From Ectobacillus funiculus (GTDB taxonomy: Bacteria; Bacillota; Bacilli; Bacillales; Bacillaceae_G), in assembly GCF_004138295.1 (NCBI RefSeq), contig NZ_SCFM01000002.1:186001-250000 (forward strand): a DNA stretch of 64,000 nucleotides, written 5' to 3'. The notes beneath the pieces are model-generated. The model was not told the DNA's origin. It saw nothing but the letters and a program-made list of their open reading frames with translations, and did not search any database. The translations under genes and the position numbers were made by a program. Positions 17,123 to 25,257 of this stretch are shown in pieces (the stretch's first letter is position 1; each line of letters opens with the position of its first letter).

Positions 17123-18944
17123 GCAAGGAAAGCTTCCACCTGTTATGATGGGTCGTCCGGGTCATCATGGAAGAAGACCAGTTGTAAAGCCGAAAAGCTT
17201 TTCCAAAGCAATAAAGCGGCTTTGGTCATATTTTGGCCGTGAGCGCAGGCTGCTGCTTGTTATTTTCCTATTTATTCTTGTTGATTCGGCGGTTATGCTG
17301 TCGGTGCCATTTTTACTCGGAAAATCGATTGATGCGATGAGCATGGGTACGGTAAATTTCCGGCTATTGGAGATTACTGTGCTAGTGCTTTTTGCGTCCT
17401 ATGCTGTAGACGGCGTCCTAACATTTCTGCAGGGCTGGCTCATGGCTGGCGTCTCGCAGCGTATTGTGAAGCAGCTGCGCAGGAGTTTATTTGAAAAGCT
17501 GCAAAGGCTCCCTATTTCCTTTTTCGACGCAAGGACGCATGGCGATCTCATGAGCCGTTTGACGAATGATATTGATAATGTCAGCAGTACGATTTCGCAA
17601 TCAACGACTCAGCTCATGTCAGGTGCGATTGTAATTAGTGGTGCGTTTGTCATGATGCTGATACTAAGCCCGATTTTGACAGTTGCTAGTCTGATAACGA
17701 TACCGCTCGTGCTTTTACTGACACGGACGATTGCGAAAAAAACAAGTGTATTATTTAAAAAGCAGCAAATGGAGCTTGGTAAGTTAAACGGCCATGTGGA
17801 AGAAACCATTTCTGGTCTTGAGGTGGTAAAAGCCTTTAATCATGAGGAAAAGGCTATTAAGGAATTTGAAGCTGTAAATGAACGACTACGGCAGGTTGGG
17901 ACGAAGGCGCAGATTTGGTCTGGATTTTTAATGCCGATTATGAACGTCATTAATAATCTTGGCTTTGCTGTTATTGCAATTGTCGGTGGCGTGTTGGCAG
18001 TGAAAAGCATGATTACGGTCGGTGTCATCGCAAGCTTTATCAGCTATTCACGACAATTCGTTCGCCCGCTAAATGACTTGGCAAATATTTTTAATCTGCT
18101 GCAATCCGGAATGGCTGGGGCGGAGCGTGTTTTTGAGGTGCTAGATGAGCATGAGGAAACAGATGATTCTCCACAATCCCTCTCGCTAGACCAGACCAAG
18201 GGTCACGTTGTGTTTGAAAATGTTAGCTTCGGCTACCGATCAGATGTACAGATTGTCAAACAGCTCAGCTTTGAAGCGCAGCCGGGCAGCAGCATTGCGT
18301 TTGTCGGCCCGACCGGTGCAGGCAAAACGACAATTGTGAACTTGTTGACACGCTTTTACGATGTGACGGATGGCCGTGTTCTGATTGACGGCAGGGATAT
18401 ACGCGATTATACGAGAGACAGTTTACGCCAATGCTTTGGTATTGTACTGCAGGATACGTATTTATTTTCCGGGACGATTCGGGATAATATTAAATATGGA
18501 AAGCCAGCTGCAACGGATGAAGAAGTAGCATCCGCAGCAGCTTTAGCCAATGCGGATAGCTTTATTAAGAAGCTCCCGCACGGTTATGACACGGTACTTA
18601 CTGAAAACGGAGGGAACCTGAGCCAAGGCCAACGTCAGCTTCTCGCGATTGCCCGTGTGATTCTTGCGAAGCCATCACTTCTTATTCTAGATGAAGCGAC
18701 GAGCAGCATTGATACGCGAACGGAACTGCAGATTCAGGACGCACTGTTGCATGTAATGAAGGGCAGAACAAGCTTCATCATTGCACATAGACTGAACACT
18801 ATTCGCCATGCTGACATGATTATAGTTATTGATAAAGGTGAAATTGTGGAGATAGGCAGCCATAACGAGCTGATGAAGAAGAGGGGAACATATTATCAAA
18901 TGTTCTCGAGGCAATTTCAGAATGAAAGGAAAGCAAATGTATAA
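17106..18944 (+). CDS. ABC exporter half-transporter, catalytic partner
   Basis: Second subunit of the heterodimer, 612 residues (YfiC-like), with a cytoplasmic N-terminal extension rich in Gly, Arg and His (residues 1-40), six membrane helices and an ATPase domain. Walker A is GPTGAGKTT, Walker B LLILDEATSSID and the H-loop IIAHRL are complete, while the signature is degenerate (NLSQGQRQLL). Together the two chains make one active and one weak ATP site. AAAGGAGG before ATG 17106 sets the start. Followed by a terminator. Confidence 0.92.
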   Translation: MAQRDEQGKLPPVMMGRPGHHGRRPVVKPKSFSKAIKRLWSYFGRERRLLLVIFLFILVDSAVMLSVPFLLGKSIDAMSMGTVNFRLLEITVLVLFASYAVDGVLTFLQGWLMAGVSQRIVKQLRRSLFEKLQRLPISFFDARTHGDLMSRLTNDIDNVSSTISQSTTQLMSGAIVISGAFVMMLILSPILTVASLITIPLVLLLTRTIAKKTSVLFKKQQMELGKLNGHVEETISGLEVVKAFNHEEKAIKEFEAVNERLRQVGTKAQIWSGFLMPIMNVINNLGFAVIAIVGGVLAVKSMITVGVIASFISYSRQFVRPLNDLANIFNLLQSGMAGAERVFEVLDEHEETDDSPQSLSLDQTKGHVVFENVSFGYRSDVQIVKQLSFEAQPGSSIAFVGPTGAGKTTIVNLLTRFYDVTDGRVLIDGRDIRDYTRDSLRQCFGIVLQDTYLFSGTIRDNIKYGKPAATDEEVASAAALANADSFIKKLPHGYDTVLTENGGNLSQGQRQLLAIARVILAKPSLLILDEATSSIDTRTELQIQDALLHVMKGRTSFIIAHRLNTIRHADMIIVIDKGEIVEIGSHNELMKKRGTYYQMFSRQFQNERKANV

Positions 18945-18974
18945 AACTCATAGGTAATGTGATATTCACTATAT

Positions 18975-19002
18975 AAAGCCCGACTCAAGCTGGTCGGGCT
19001 TT
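18975..19002 (+). terminator. Rho-independent terminator of the ABC exporter operon
   Basis: AAAGCCCGAC / GTCGGGCTTT with an eight-base loop, followed by TTTACTAATT. Confidence 0.85.
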
Positions 19003-19056
19003 ACTAATTGACTAAGCTTAGTTTGTTAACCTAGAAGCTCGGAAGAAGATACGAAA

Positions 19057-19122
19057 ATCCCCCACCTTCGATCAACGGAAGTCCCCTTGCGGGAAAGAAG
19101 CGTTAGCGAGTAGGTGGGGGAT
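19057..19122 (-). repeat. 66-nt nested hairpin, terminator or insertion-sequence end remnant
   Basis: Perfect outer arms ATCCCCCACCT / AGGTGGGGGAT enclose an inner TCCCC/GGGGA-like hairpin and 20 bases around CGCTAACGCTTC (minus strand). On the minus strand it follows the HxlR gene and is trailed by TTTTCG, so it may be that gene's terminator. The multi-arm GGTGGGGGA fold also recalls the guide-RNA 3' ends of IS200/IS605 TnpB elements, but no tnpB is present. Confidence 0.5.
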
Positions 19123-19147
19123 AGTTCAATTATAGAATATTTGTGAT

Positions 19148-19498
19148 TTAGGCAGAGGGAGAATCGATTGAGCAATTGGCAATCTCCTCGCTTGTTAACG
19201 CAATATGTTTTTCTCCCCAACAGCACATGGCATCTAGGATCGGACGAAGGCTCCAACCATACTCAGTTAAGGAGTATACGACCTTCGGCGGTACCTGGTC
19301 ATATATCGTTCGGTTCACAACACCGTCTGCCTCCAGCTCCCGCAACTGCTGAGTTAGCATTTTTTGCGTGATAACAGGCATAAGCTTTTTGAGTTCACTT
19401 GTTCTTTTTTCGCCTTTAATCAAATGACACATGATGACGACCTTCCACTTTCCACCGATGACATCCAGTGTAGCCTCTACGGGAATGTTATAAGCCAT
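19148..19498 (-). CDS. HxlR-family transcriptional regulator
   Basis: A 116-residue winged-helix regulator of the HxlR family: IPVEATLDVIGGKWKVVIMC, ELKKLMPVITQKMLTQQLRE and YSLTEYGWSLRPIL are hallmarks. GGGAGG precedes the ATG. HxlR proteins often sense electrophiles or quinones through a conserved N-terminal Cys; here Cys occurs at KVVIMCHL, AMCCWG and ANCSID, not in the N-terminal position. It is divergent from an MFS gene, with overlapping palindromes between them, so it likely represses that exporter. Confidence 0.9.
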   Translation of the reverse strand: MAYNIPVEATLDVIGGKWKVVIMCHLIKGEKRTSELKKLMPVITQKMLTQQLRELEADGVVNRTIYDQVPPKVVYSLTEYGWSLRPILDAMCCWGEKHIALTSEEIANCSIDSPSA

Positions 19499-19607
19499 TT
19501 CCGTCCCTCCCTTTCATACGTCCGCTTCTTGTACGTTTCAAGTTGTATCACGAACACAATCATAACATACACGAGCAGATCGCAAAAGCTTGAAAATGAT
19601 GATAGGA

Positions 19608-19644
19608 ACTTTAAAGTGCCTACGGTACTTTAAAGTACGTACTT
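19608..19644. promoter_or_regulatory. Cluster of palindromic operators in the HxlR/MFS gap
   Basis: Three palindromes: ACTTTAAAGT (19608-19617), GTACTTTAAAGTAC (19625-19638) and AAGTACGTACTT (19633-19644). The first two share the core CTTTAAAG with centres 19 bp apart, about two helical turns, as expected for two dimers on one DNA face. HxlR regulators bind such GTAC-type dyads; assignment is inferred from position. Confidence 0.6.
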
Positions 19645-19766
19645 CTCATGGGGGCTTATATATTTCATAATAACGTCCATAGGAACAGCTAAGAAAAGAT
19701 TTGCAAGGCGCGCCAGTCATGCTGTCCATACATTATAAAGCCTAAGAGTATAAGGAGGATGTTTCT

Positions 19767-20969
19767 ATGAGTTCTATTGCTACAAATATTCAAGAAAGAA
19801 AAGGGGGAACGCCGGCGTTAATGGCGCTTGCCATTAGCGCATTTGGAATTGGTACAACTGAATTCGTTCCTGTGGGCTTACTTTCTTCATTAGCTAACGA
19901 TTTAAATATTTCAATCACTTTAGCAGGCTTATTAATTTCCGGTTATGCAATGGGTGTTGCTGTTGGAGCGCCAATTCTTACCGCTGCGACCAATAAAATG
20001 AGCAGGAAATCATTATTAATGATGCTAATGCTTATCTTTATTGTTGGTAATTCAGTTGCTGCATTATCGGCGAATTTTGCGTTATTGTTAGTGGCAAGAT
20101 TTATCACTGCATTCTCTCATGGGGTATTTTTCTCGATTGGATCAACAATTGCAGCAGATGTAGTTCCTGAAAACAAGCGAGCCAGCGCGATCGCATTTAT
20201 GTTTACGGGATTAACAGTCGCAACAGTAACGGGTGTTCCGCTAGGTACATTTGTTGGTCAAACATTTGGATGGAGAGCAACGTTTTGGGGTGTTGCGTTT
20301 CTAGGCATCATTGCTATTATCGCAAGTGCTATACTAATTCCTGCAACTCTTAAGCAGGCACCGCCATCTAAATTTAGCGATAACTTTAAAGTCTTAACAA
20401 ACGGTCCATTGCTTCTGGCATTTGCTATTACAGCATTAGGGTATGGGGGCACGTTTGTAGCATTCACTTATCTTGCACCAATGTTAGAGACTATTACCGG
20501 TTTTGAACCAAGTGCAGTAAGTATCATCCTGCTCGTATATGGCATTGCCGTCGCATTAGGGAATACGATGGGGGGGAAGTTGGCTAATAAAGCGCCTTTA
20601 AAAGCTTTATTATGGATGTTTTTTATTCAAGCCGTGGTACTTGTTGTTTTAACATTTACAGCACCATTTAAAGTGCTAGGAATTGTTACAATCTTCTTTT
20701 TAGGTTTACTGTCATTTATGAACGTGCCGGGATTACAAATTTATGTCGTTCAATTAGCTGAAAAATATGTGCCTTCAGCAGTGAATGTTGCATCAGCCTT
20801 GAATATTGCTGCATTTAATGTGGGAATTGCAATTGGAGCCTTTATTGGGGGACTAATCGTCGATTCAATTGGAATTATTCATACCCCTTGGATTGGCGGT
20901 GTAATGGTAATGGGAGCTGTTCTTCTTACGCTTTGGAGCTTTATTTTGGAAAAGAGAGGAAGAATATAA
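19767..20969 (+). CDS. MFS transporter (DHA1 / AraJ-like exporter)
   Basis: A 400-residue major facilitator with 12 membrane segments, of the drug:H+ antiporter-1 family related to AraJ/YdhP. It has AFGIGTTEFVPVGLLSSLAN at the first helix and the conserved NKMSRKSLL loop after helix 2. AAGGAGG precedes the ATG. Divergent from the HxlR regulator and probably induced when that protein releases the palindromes. Substrate unknown; export of a toxic small molecule is likely. Confidence 0.9.
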   Translation: MSSIATNIQERKGGTPALMALAISAFGIGTTEFVPVGLLSSLANDLNISITLAGLLISGYAMGVAVGAPILTAATNKMSRKSLLMMLMLIFIVGNSVAALSANFALLLVARFITAFSHGVFFSIGSTIAADVVPENKRASAIAFMFTGLTVATVTGVPLGTFVGQTFGWRATFWGVAFLGIIAIIASAILIPATLKQAPPSKFSDNFKVLTNGPLLLAFAITALGYGGTFVAFTYLAPMLETITGFEPSAVSIILLVYGIAVALGNTMGGKLANKAPLKALLWMFFIQAVVLVVLTFTAPFKVLGIVTIFFLGLLSFMNVPGLQIYVVQLAEKYVPSAVNVASALNIAAFNVGIAIGAFIGGLIVDSIGIIHTPWIGGVMVMGAVLLTLWSFILEKRGRI

Positions 20970-21062
20970 ATAAGCTAAGAAAAGAACAAAACCACAAGCT
21001 TTTCTGATATTCATTGTATTGCAGTCCACTAAGTATCGTTGAGCTGCCTCAGTTTATCAAAA

Positions 21063-21098
21063 AACGCACTTCCTTTTGGTTATGGAGTGCGTTTTTTT
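21063..21098 (+). terminator. Rho-independent terminator after the MFS gene
   Basis: AACGCACTTCC / GGAGTGCGTT with one bulge, followed by seven T. Confidence 0.85.
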
Positions 21099-21100
21099 AT

Positions 21101-21229
21101 TTTAAGAAAGCATAAATTTCTAGCTGGATGCCAATGCGGCGTAGCGAGACCTTTTAGGAATACAGTATCAGGGCAGCTACGCCTTTGTCTTCGCCTAAGG
21201 GCGGGGGCTTGCCAATTGGCGGATTTTAT
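21101..21229 (+). repeat. Dispersed structured repeat, copy 3
   Basis: Nearly full copy directly after a terminator. The loop segment GGCGTAGC (21138-21145) pairs perfectly over eight bases with GCTACGCC (21176-21183), where other copies have GGCGTAGT/ACTACGCC, a compensatory change. CGCC-TAAG-GGCG forms a small hairpin. The first outer-stem bases and the T tail are eroded. Confidence 0.85.
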
Positions 21230-21356
21230 GTGTTAGAAATTTACAATGTATGCATAACTTTGACCTATTGAAGAACTTTAATATTATCAGAGACAACCTG
21301 TTATATGCTCCTAAGCTCTCTTTCGGCAAAAAGTTATAAAAAGATTGGAGACCAAT

Positions 21357-21890
21357 ATGAAGAAGAATCTTTTTCACAGGGGGGAGTTTGATAAAGGTAA
21401 ATTGTATAAATATTTCTCTCTTAATGTTCTAGTAATTCTGCTTTTGATAGTTAGTTCAATCTTTAACATGAAAGGACGCGTAGTGATTTACGTTTTGTTG
21501 GTCATTCTGATATTGCTTTTAATCCTTTGTATATACCTGTTAATTGAATTTGTTATTTTAATTCCTAACACTACAGCACGCTTAACGAATATCTGCATTG
21601 GATCGGGCTTGCTGTTGAGCTTGATTTTAACCACCTATGCCAATTTATATCTCCAAATTTATCAACTAAGGGGGGACAAAGCTTTTGCATTTACAGGAAA
21701 ACGTCTTTCTGGAGACGACTTCCTTTATTACAGCATTACGACTTTTACTACGACAGGCTTTGGAGATATTACTTCGATCGGTTTAATTTCTAATGCTCTA
21801 GCAGCATCAGAAATGTTAATGGGTATGATAAGTAATACAATATTGATGGCTATTTTGACGTCAAAGCTCCTTAAAGATCTAAAGAATTAA
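21357..21890 (+). CDS. Potassium-channel-like membrane protein
   Basis: A 177-residue membrane protein with about three N-terminal helices, then an ion-channel pore unit: pore helix and selectivity filter TTFTTTGFGDITS (about 130-142), then a final helix. TTGFGD stands where K+ channels have TVGYGD, a variant found in bacterial channels. There is no RCK or cyclic-nucleotide domain, so gating is unknown. GGAG seven bases before ATG 21357 fixes the start. It stands alone after a structured repeat. Confidence 0.8.
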   Translation: MKKNLFHRGEFDKGKLYKYFSLNVLVILLLIVSSIFNMKGRVVIYVLLVILILLLILCIYLLIEFVILIPNTTARLTNICIGSGLLLSLILTTYANLYLQIYQLRGDKAFAFTGKRLSGDDFLYYSITTFTTTGFGDITSIGLISNALAASEMLMGMISNTILMAILTSKLLKDLKN

Positions 21891-22335
21891 TGCAATGCAC
21901 GCTGACTTCTCATAGTTCATCCAAGGAAACGCTCTTACGCAAACAGTTGTATGAACGGAAGAGGGATATTTTAGGACTCAATGGATTCTTTTTGTTTTTA
22001 TACAGTATCAACACCAATGTTTTAATGGGCTTTGTATAAAGGCAAAAGAAGCAGCCCAGTGAGCGGCTTCTTTATAACACTGTAAGAAGGTATAACTTTT
22101 CGGGACGATGTCTAGCTTCCAAGACCCGCCTTTTATGGAGAGGGCTGTTTTTCTACTTAATACTTGTATCGGAAAACCAACTAAAAAACGTCTCATTTTA
22201 CGAAACCATATGTCCAGTGATGCTGTCCCTCCGATTGCTTTTTGTAGAAAAGCAGACTTTACGAAGCTGCAAAAATGAGCGATGGCCAAATGGAATGGGA
22301 GAAGGACATTGTTTTGTTATACAATTTGTTTGATT
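21891..22335. other. 445-bp gap between channel and XRE genes
   Basis: No convincing gene. It holds AGAAGC / GCTTCT inverted repeats around 22045-22075 and the word GTCTAGCTTCC near 22110, a motif of a kind I recall from Bacillaceae intergenic repeats. A minus-strand frame of 93 codons (22008-22289) lacks a ribosome site and is probably spurious. Confidence 0.4.
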
Positions 22336-22911
22336 TTAGAAACCATGCATAGTAGGATTCGAATAAAAAATTGTCATGCTGTATTCACAGATTTCATTGC
22401 TTAGATTTTGATAAACCTGGCTGACATCTGTGGAGAATGAAGTAGCATCCCCTTTCTGTAACGTATGTGTTTCACTGCCAATTTCAATAGTCAAGCATCC
22501 GGAATAAACTGTTAAAGATTTTATCGCCCCTATTTCAGCGGGTTCAGAGATGTGTCTGCATCCCGGCAATAACCGTATGCGGTAGATTTCAACCGGCAGA
22601 CCGGGAACAGCAAATGTATTATAGGCTTCAAAAAGCCCATTATGTTCCTGAAGTGTTGCTTGCTCCTCTACGCGAAGAAGTTTGATAGAGGGATTTCTGA
22701 CAAAAAATGAAGCGAATGGGATTTGTAATCCTGCTGCGATTTTCCATAGAACCGCTACAGTCGGATTAGAAGTACCTCGTTCAATTTGTCCTAGCATTGG
22801 TTTACTCACACTAGTGAGTTCGGAAAGAGCATCTAAGGATAATTGACGTTGCTGCCTGTAGTACCGTAAACGTTGACCAATTTCAACTGATAAAATATTT
22901 TTCTCCATCAT
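22336..22911 (-). CDS. XRE-family regulator with C-terminal cupin
   Basis: A 191-residue regulator: helix-turn-helix at residues 10-65 (IGQRLRYYRQQRQLSLDAL, SVSKPMLGQIERGTSNPTV) and a cupin sensor domain at about 105-185. This two-domain type usually senses small metabolites. AAGGAG precedes paired ATG codons; either may be used. It is divergent from the aminotransferase gene, with a TTTGTATG/CATACAAA dyad between them, so it probably controls amino-acid catabolism there. Confidence 0.9.
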   Translation of the reverse strand: MMEKNILSVEIGQRLRYYRQQRQLSLDALSELTSVSKPMLGQIERGTSNPTVAVLWKIAAGLQIPFASFFVRNPSIKLLRVEEQATLQEHNGLFEAYNTFAVPGLPVEIYRIRLLPGCRHISEPAEIGAIKSLTVYSGCLTIEIGSETHTLQKGDATSFSTDVSQVYQNLSNEICEYSMTIFYSNPTMHGF

Positions 22912-22950
22912 AACTCTCCTTGTTTCCGATAAATCTTATGGTGAAAAAGT

Positions 22951-22979
22951 TTGATAATTAAGAATTTGTATGCTATACA
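22951..22979 (+). promoter_or_regulatory. Sigma-A promoter of the aminotransferase gene
   Basis: TTGATA (22951-22956), 17-bp spacer, TATACA (22974-22979). The -10 and spacer overlap the operator dyad. Confidence 0.6.
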
Positions 22980-23007
22980 ATATATTAAGAATATTATAAC
23001 ATACAAA
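22965..23007. promoter_or_regulatory. Candidate operator of the XRE-cupin regulator
   Basis: Perfect 8-bp inverted repeat TTTGTATG (22965-22972) and CATACAAA (23000-23007) flanking an AT-rich 27-bp centre that holds the plus promoter -10 and, on the minus strand, an extended -10 (TGTTATAAT). Binding there could control both genes. Confidence 0.5.
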
Positions 23008-23164
23008 CATGAGGGGTAGATGGGTTTATATTTTCCCTTGTTCTGCTTGTTTTTTATTGAAATCCTCGTTACGATGTATAGATTAATATTCCATGCTTTT
23101 ATTTTTAAGTGGAAGTAGCTGCTTCATGCTTTATATTACAAACTTAAGAGAGAAGGATGTTCAG

Positions 23165-24352
23165 ATGAATTATTCATTTGCGGAACGAACAAAAAATTTT
23201 AAATCGTCAGCTGTAAGAGATATATTAAGCGTAATCCAACAGGGAAATGTTATTTCGTTTGCAGGAGGACTTCCTTCAGAGGAACATTTTCCTTTAGAGG
23301 CAGTGCAATCAGCATATGACAAGGTATTTGCGTCTGGAAAGTCATCATTACAATATGGTTTAACAGAAGGATATAAGCCGCTGCGAGAAGCAATCCAAAC
23401 CAAAATGGAACAGAAAGGCATCCGTTCGACTCCAGACCGTATTCTTTTGACGACCGGATCGCAACAAACAATTGATCTATTTTCAAGGGTTATGCTTTCG
23501 TCAGGAGATGTGGTATTAACTGAAGATCCTACTTATTTGTCAGCTTTACAGGTATTTCGCTCATATGGAGCGTCTGTTGTAGCTGTAAGCGGGGATGAGT
23601 ATGGAATGGATCCTGAAGAATTAGAAGAAAAGCTGAAAACATTACAGCCGAAGTTTGTTTATATTATTCCGACATTCTCTAACCCGAACGGAAAGGTTTG
23701 GAGCGTGGAACGCCGTCAAATCCTGCTAAATCTTTGCTATAAGTACAATGTACTTGTTTTGGAAGATGATCCATATGGGGATATTCAGTTTCATGAAGGA
23801 GAAGAATATCCGCCAGTAGCGTCTTTTGACCAATCTCACAGCCATGTACTGTATACAAGCACATTTTCTAAGTCTGTTGTTCCAGCTTTAAGAACAGGAT
23901 GGGTTACGGGGCCTGCTGAGGTTCTTCAGATGATGACGCAAGCAAAGCAGATGGCGGATTTGCATTCCAGTTCTATCGATCAACAAGCACTTTATTATTT
24001 AATGCGCGATTTTGATTTGAATCAGCATATTCAAGTGTTGAGAAAAGAGTATTATAAACGAATGAGCATTATGAGAGATTATTTACATAAGCTAGAGCCC
24101 GGATTGTTCACTTGGAAAGAGCCAAAAGGCGGGATGTTTATTTGGGTAGAAGGGGCAAAGGATTTAAATACAACGCTATTATTAAATAAAGCAGTCGAAA
24201 ATGGTGTTGCTTTTGTTCCTGGTGCGCCTTTCTATGTTGACAAACCAGAGCTCAATACATTCCGGTTAAACTTCAGTCATTCTACGCCTGAAAATATTGA
24301 GCTAGGAATGGATCGATTAATCTCAGTTTTATTAAATCCTGTAACGGTTTGA
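23165..24352 (+). CDS. PLP-dependent aminotransferase (class I, 2-aminoadipate/aromatic type)
   Basis: A 395-residue fold-type I aminotransferase of the MocR-related group without the DNA-binding domain. It shows FAGGLPSEEHFPLEAV, the PLP-contacting LQYGLTEGYKPLREAI and TTGSQQTIDLFSRVML, FSNPNG, and the PLP lysine in YTSTFSKSVVPALRTGW. Such enzymes act on 2-aminoadipate, branched-chain or aromatic amino acids. GAAGGA precedes ATG 23165; an in-frame ATG 72 bases upstream has no ribosome site. It is paired with a divergent XRE-cupin regulator and followed by a terminator. Confidence 0.9.
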   Translation: MNYSFAERTKNFKSSAVRDILSVIQQGNVISFAGGLPSEEHFPLEAVQSAYDKVFASGKSSLQYGLTEGYKPLREAIQTKMEQKGIRSTPDRILLTTGSQQTIDLFSRVMLSSGDVVLTEDPTYLSALQVFRSYGASVVAVSGDEYGMDPEELEEKLKTLQPKFVYIIPTFSNPNGKVWSVERRQILLNLCYKYNVLVLEDDPYGDIQFHEGEEYPPVASFDQSHSHVLYTSTFSKSVVPALRTGWVTGPAEVLQMMTQAKQMADLHSSSIDQQALYYLMRDFDLNQHIQVLRKEYYKRMSIMRDYLHKLEPGLFTWKEPKGGMFIWVEGAKDLNTTLLLNKAVENGVAFVPGAPFYVDKPELNTFRLNFSHSTPENIELGMDRLISVLLNPVTV

Positions 24353-24376
24353 ACATCCGTTTTTTCATAATGAATA

Positions 24377-24412
24377 AAAGACAGCGGGCTATTGAATAAG
24401 CTCGCTGTCTTT
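24377..24412 (+). terminator. Rho-independent terminator of the aminotransferase gene
   Basis: AAAGACAGCGGGCT / AGCTCGCTGTCTTT with one mismatch and a T tail. Confidence 0.88.
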
Positions 24413-24854
24413 TTGACATTTTGTGCACCCAGCTAAGCTGTGGTCTGCTAGTTGGTGAAAATCCAGCCTAAGTAAAGCCTAAAAAGTAAGAACACATCAC
24501 TTCTTGTAGTGTCTAGCTCCTCCGGTTTGCTCTTTTTCGCAAAATTATCTTCCTGTGTATAAAGAAACAAATTTAGCACTCGTTTGATTTTAGCACCTCT
24601 ATCGTCTAAGTCCCGGCTTCTGTAGAGAAGCGTTCTATGAGTTTCCGGTTTGGATGCCGTTGAACGATTCTTTATTGTGCAATCGGCTGCTGTGTTCTTT
24701 AGTATCCTTCTCAAACACACATCAATTTGGTTATATATCATAAAAAAATAAATGAAATTATTCAATTTAAATTAAAAAAATATTTACATTTATAGCGATT
24801 TGTATGTATATTTTTCCTTGTGTTGTAAAAAATATTCCATTTTAAAGGGTGTTA
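24413..24854. other. 440-bp gap before the Spo0E-like gene
   Basis: Nothing clearly functional after the terminator. A 105-codon minus-strand frame (24448-24765) has no ribosome site and uses rare-looking residues; it spans the word GTCTAGCTCC at about 24512. The last 80 bases are very AT-rich and probably hold the promoter of the next gene. Confidence 0.35.
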
Positions 24855-25052
24855 ATGTTGAAGTATAATTCCTCTGTGCTGCTAGAAAAAATAGAAGAAA
24901 AACGCGTTTATATGATAGAAACTGCTTTGAAATATGGATTTACAGCAGTAGAGACTGTACGAGTTAGTCAAGAGCTAGATGCACTCATAGACGTGTACCA
25001 GATGCTATTACATACAAAGGAAAAGAAAGAGAAATACTGTTTACATCAATGA
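24855..25052 (+). CDS. Spo0E-like sporulation phosphatase
   Basis: A 65-residue helical protein with SQELDALIDVYQ, the SxxLD signature of Spo0E/YnzD-type aspartyl phosphatases. Members of this family dephosphorylate Spo0A~P and delay sporulation. The helix-turn-helix hairpin is predicted at residues 8-55. AAAGGGTG before ATG 24855 supports the start (a GTG six bases earlier is possible). Monocistronic, in a long non-coding stretch. Confidence 0.85.
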   Translation: MLKYNSSVLLEKIEEKRVYMIETALKYGFTAVETVRVSQELDALIDVYQMLLHTKEKKEKYCLHQ

Positions 25053-25257
25053 ATATAAAAATAAGTGTCATTACGCAGAGTATATAGCTTACGGGCTAGC
25101 TTTATAAACTTCTCTAAGCTTTTTAACCGATCTTTAGAATTAGCAATACTTTTTGATTCGTTTACGAATGTAGTGGGTATGTACAAAAGAACAACCAGCT
25201 TATGTTTCTCGCTATTGGTGTGAAAGAATTTAATTTTGGATAAATAAAGAGGGTTGA

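Noticed and set aside
22008-22289. Minus-strand frame of 93 codons
   Set aside because: No ribosome site, odd composition, covers an intergenic hairpin; probably not a gene.
24448-24765. Minus-strand frame of 105 codons
   Set aside because: No ribosome site and no recognisable domain; spans a repeat-like word. Treated as spurious.
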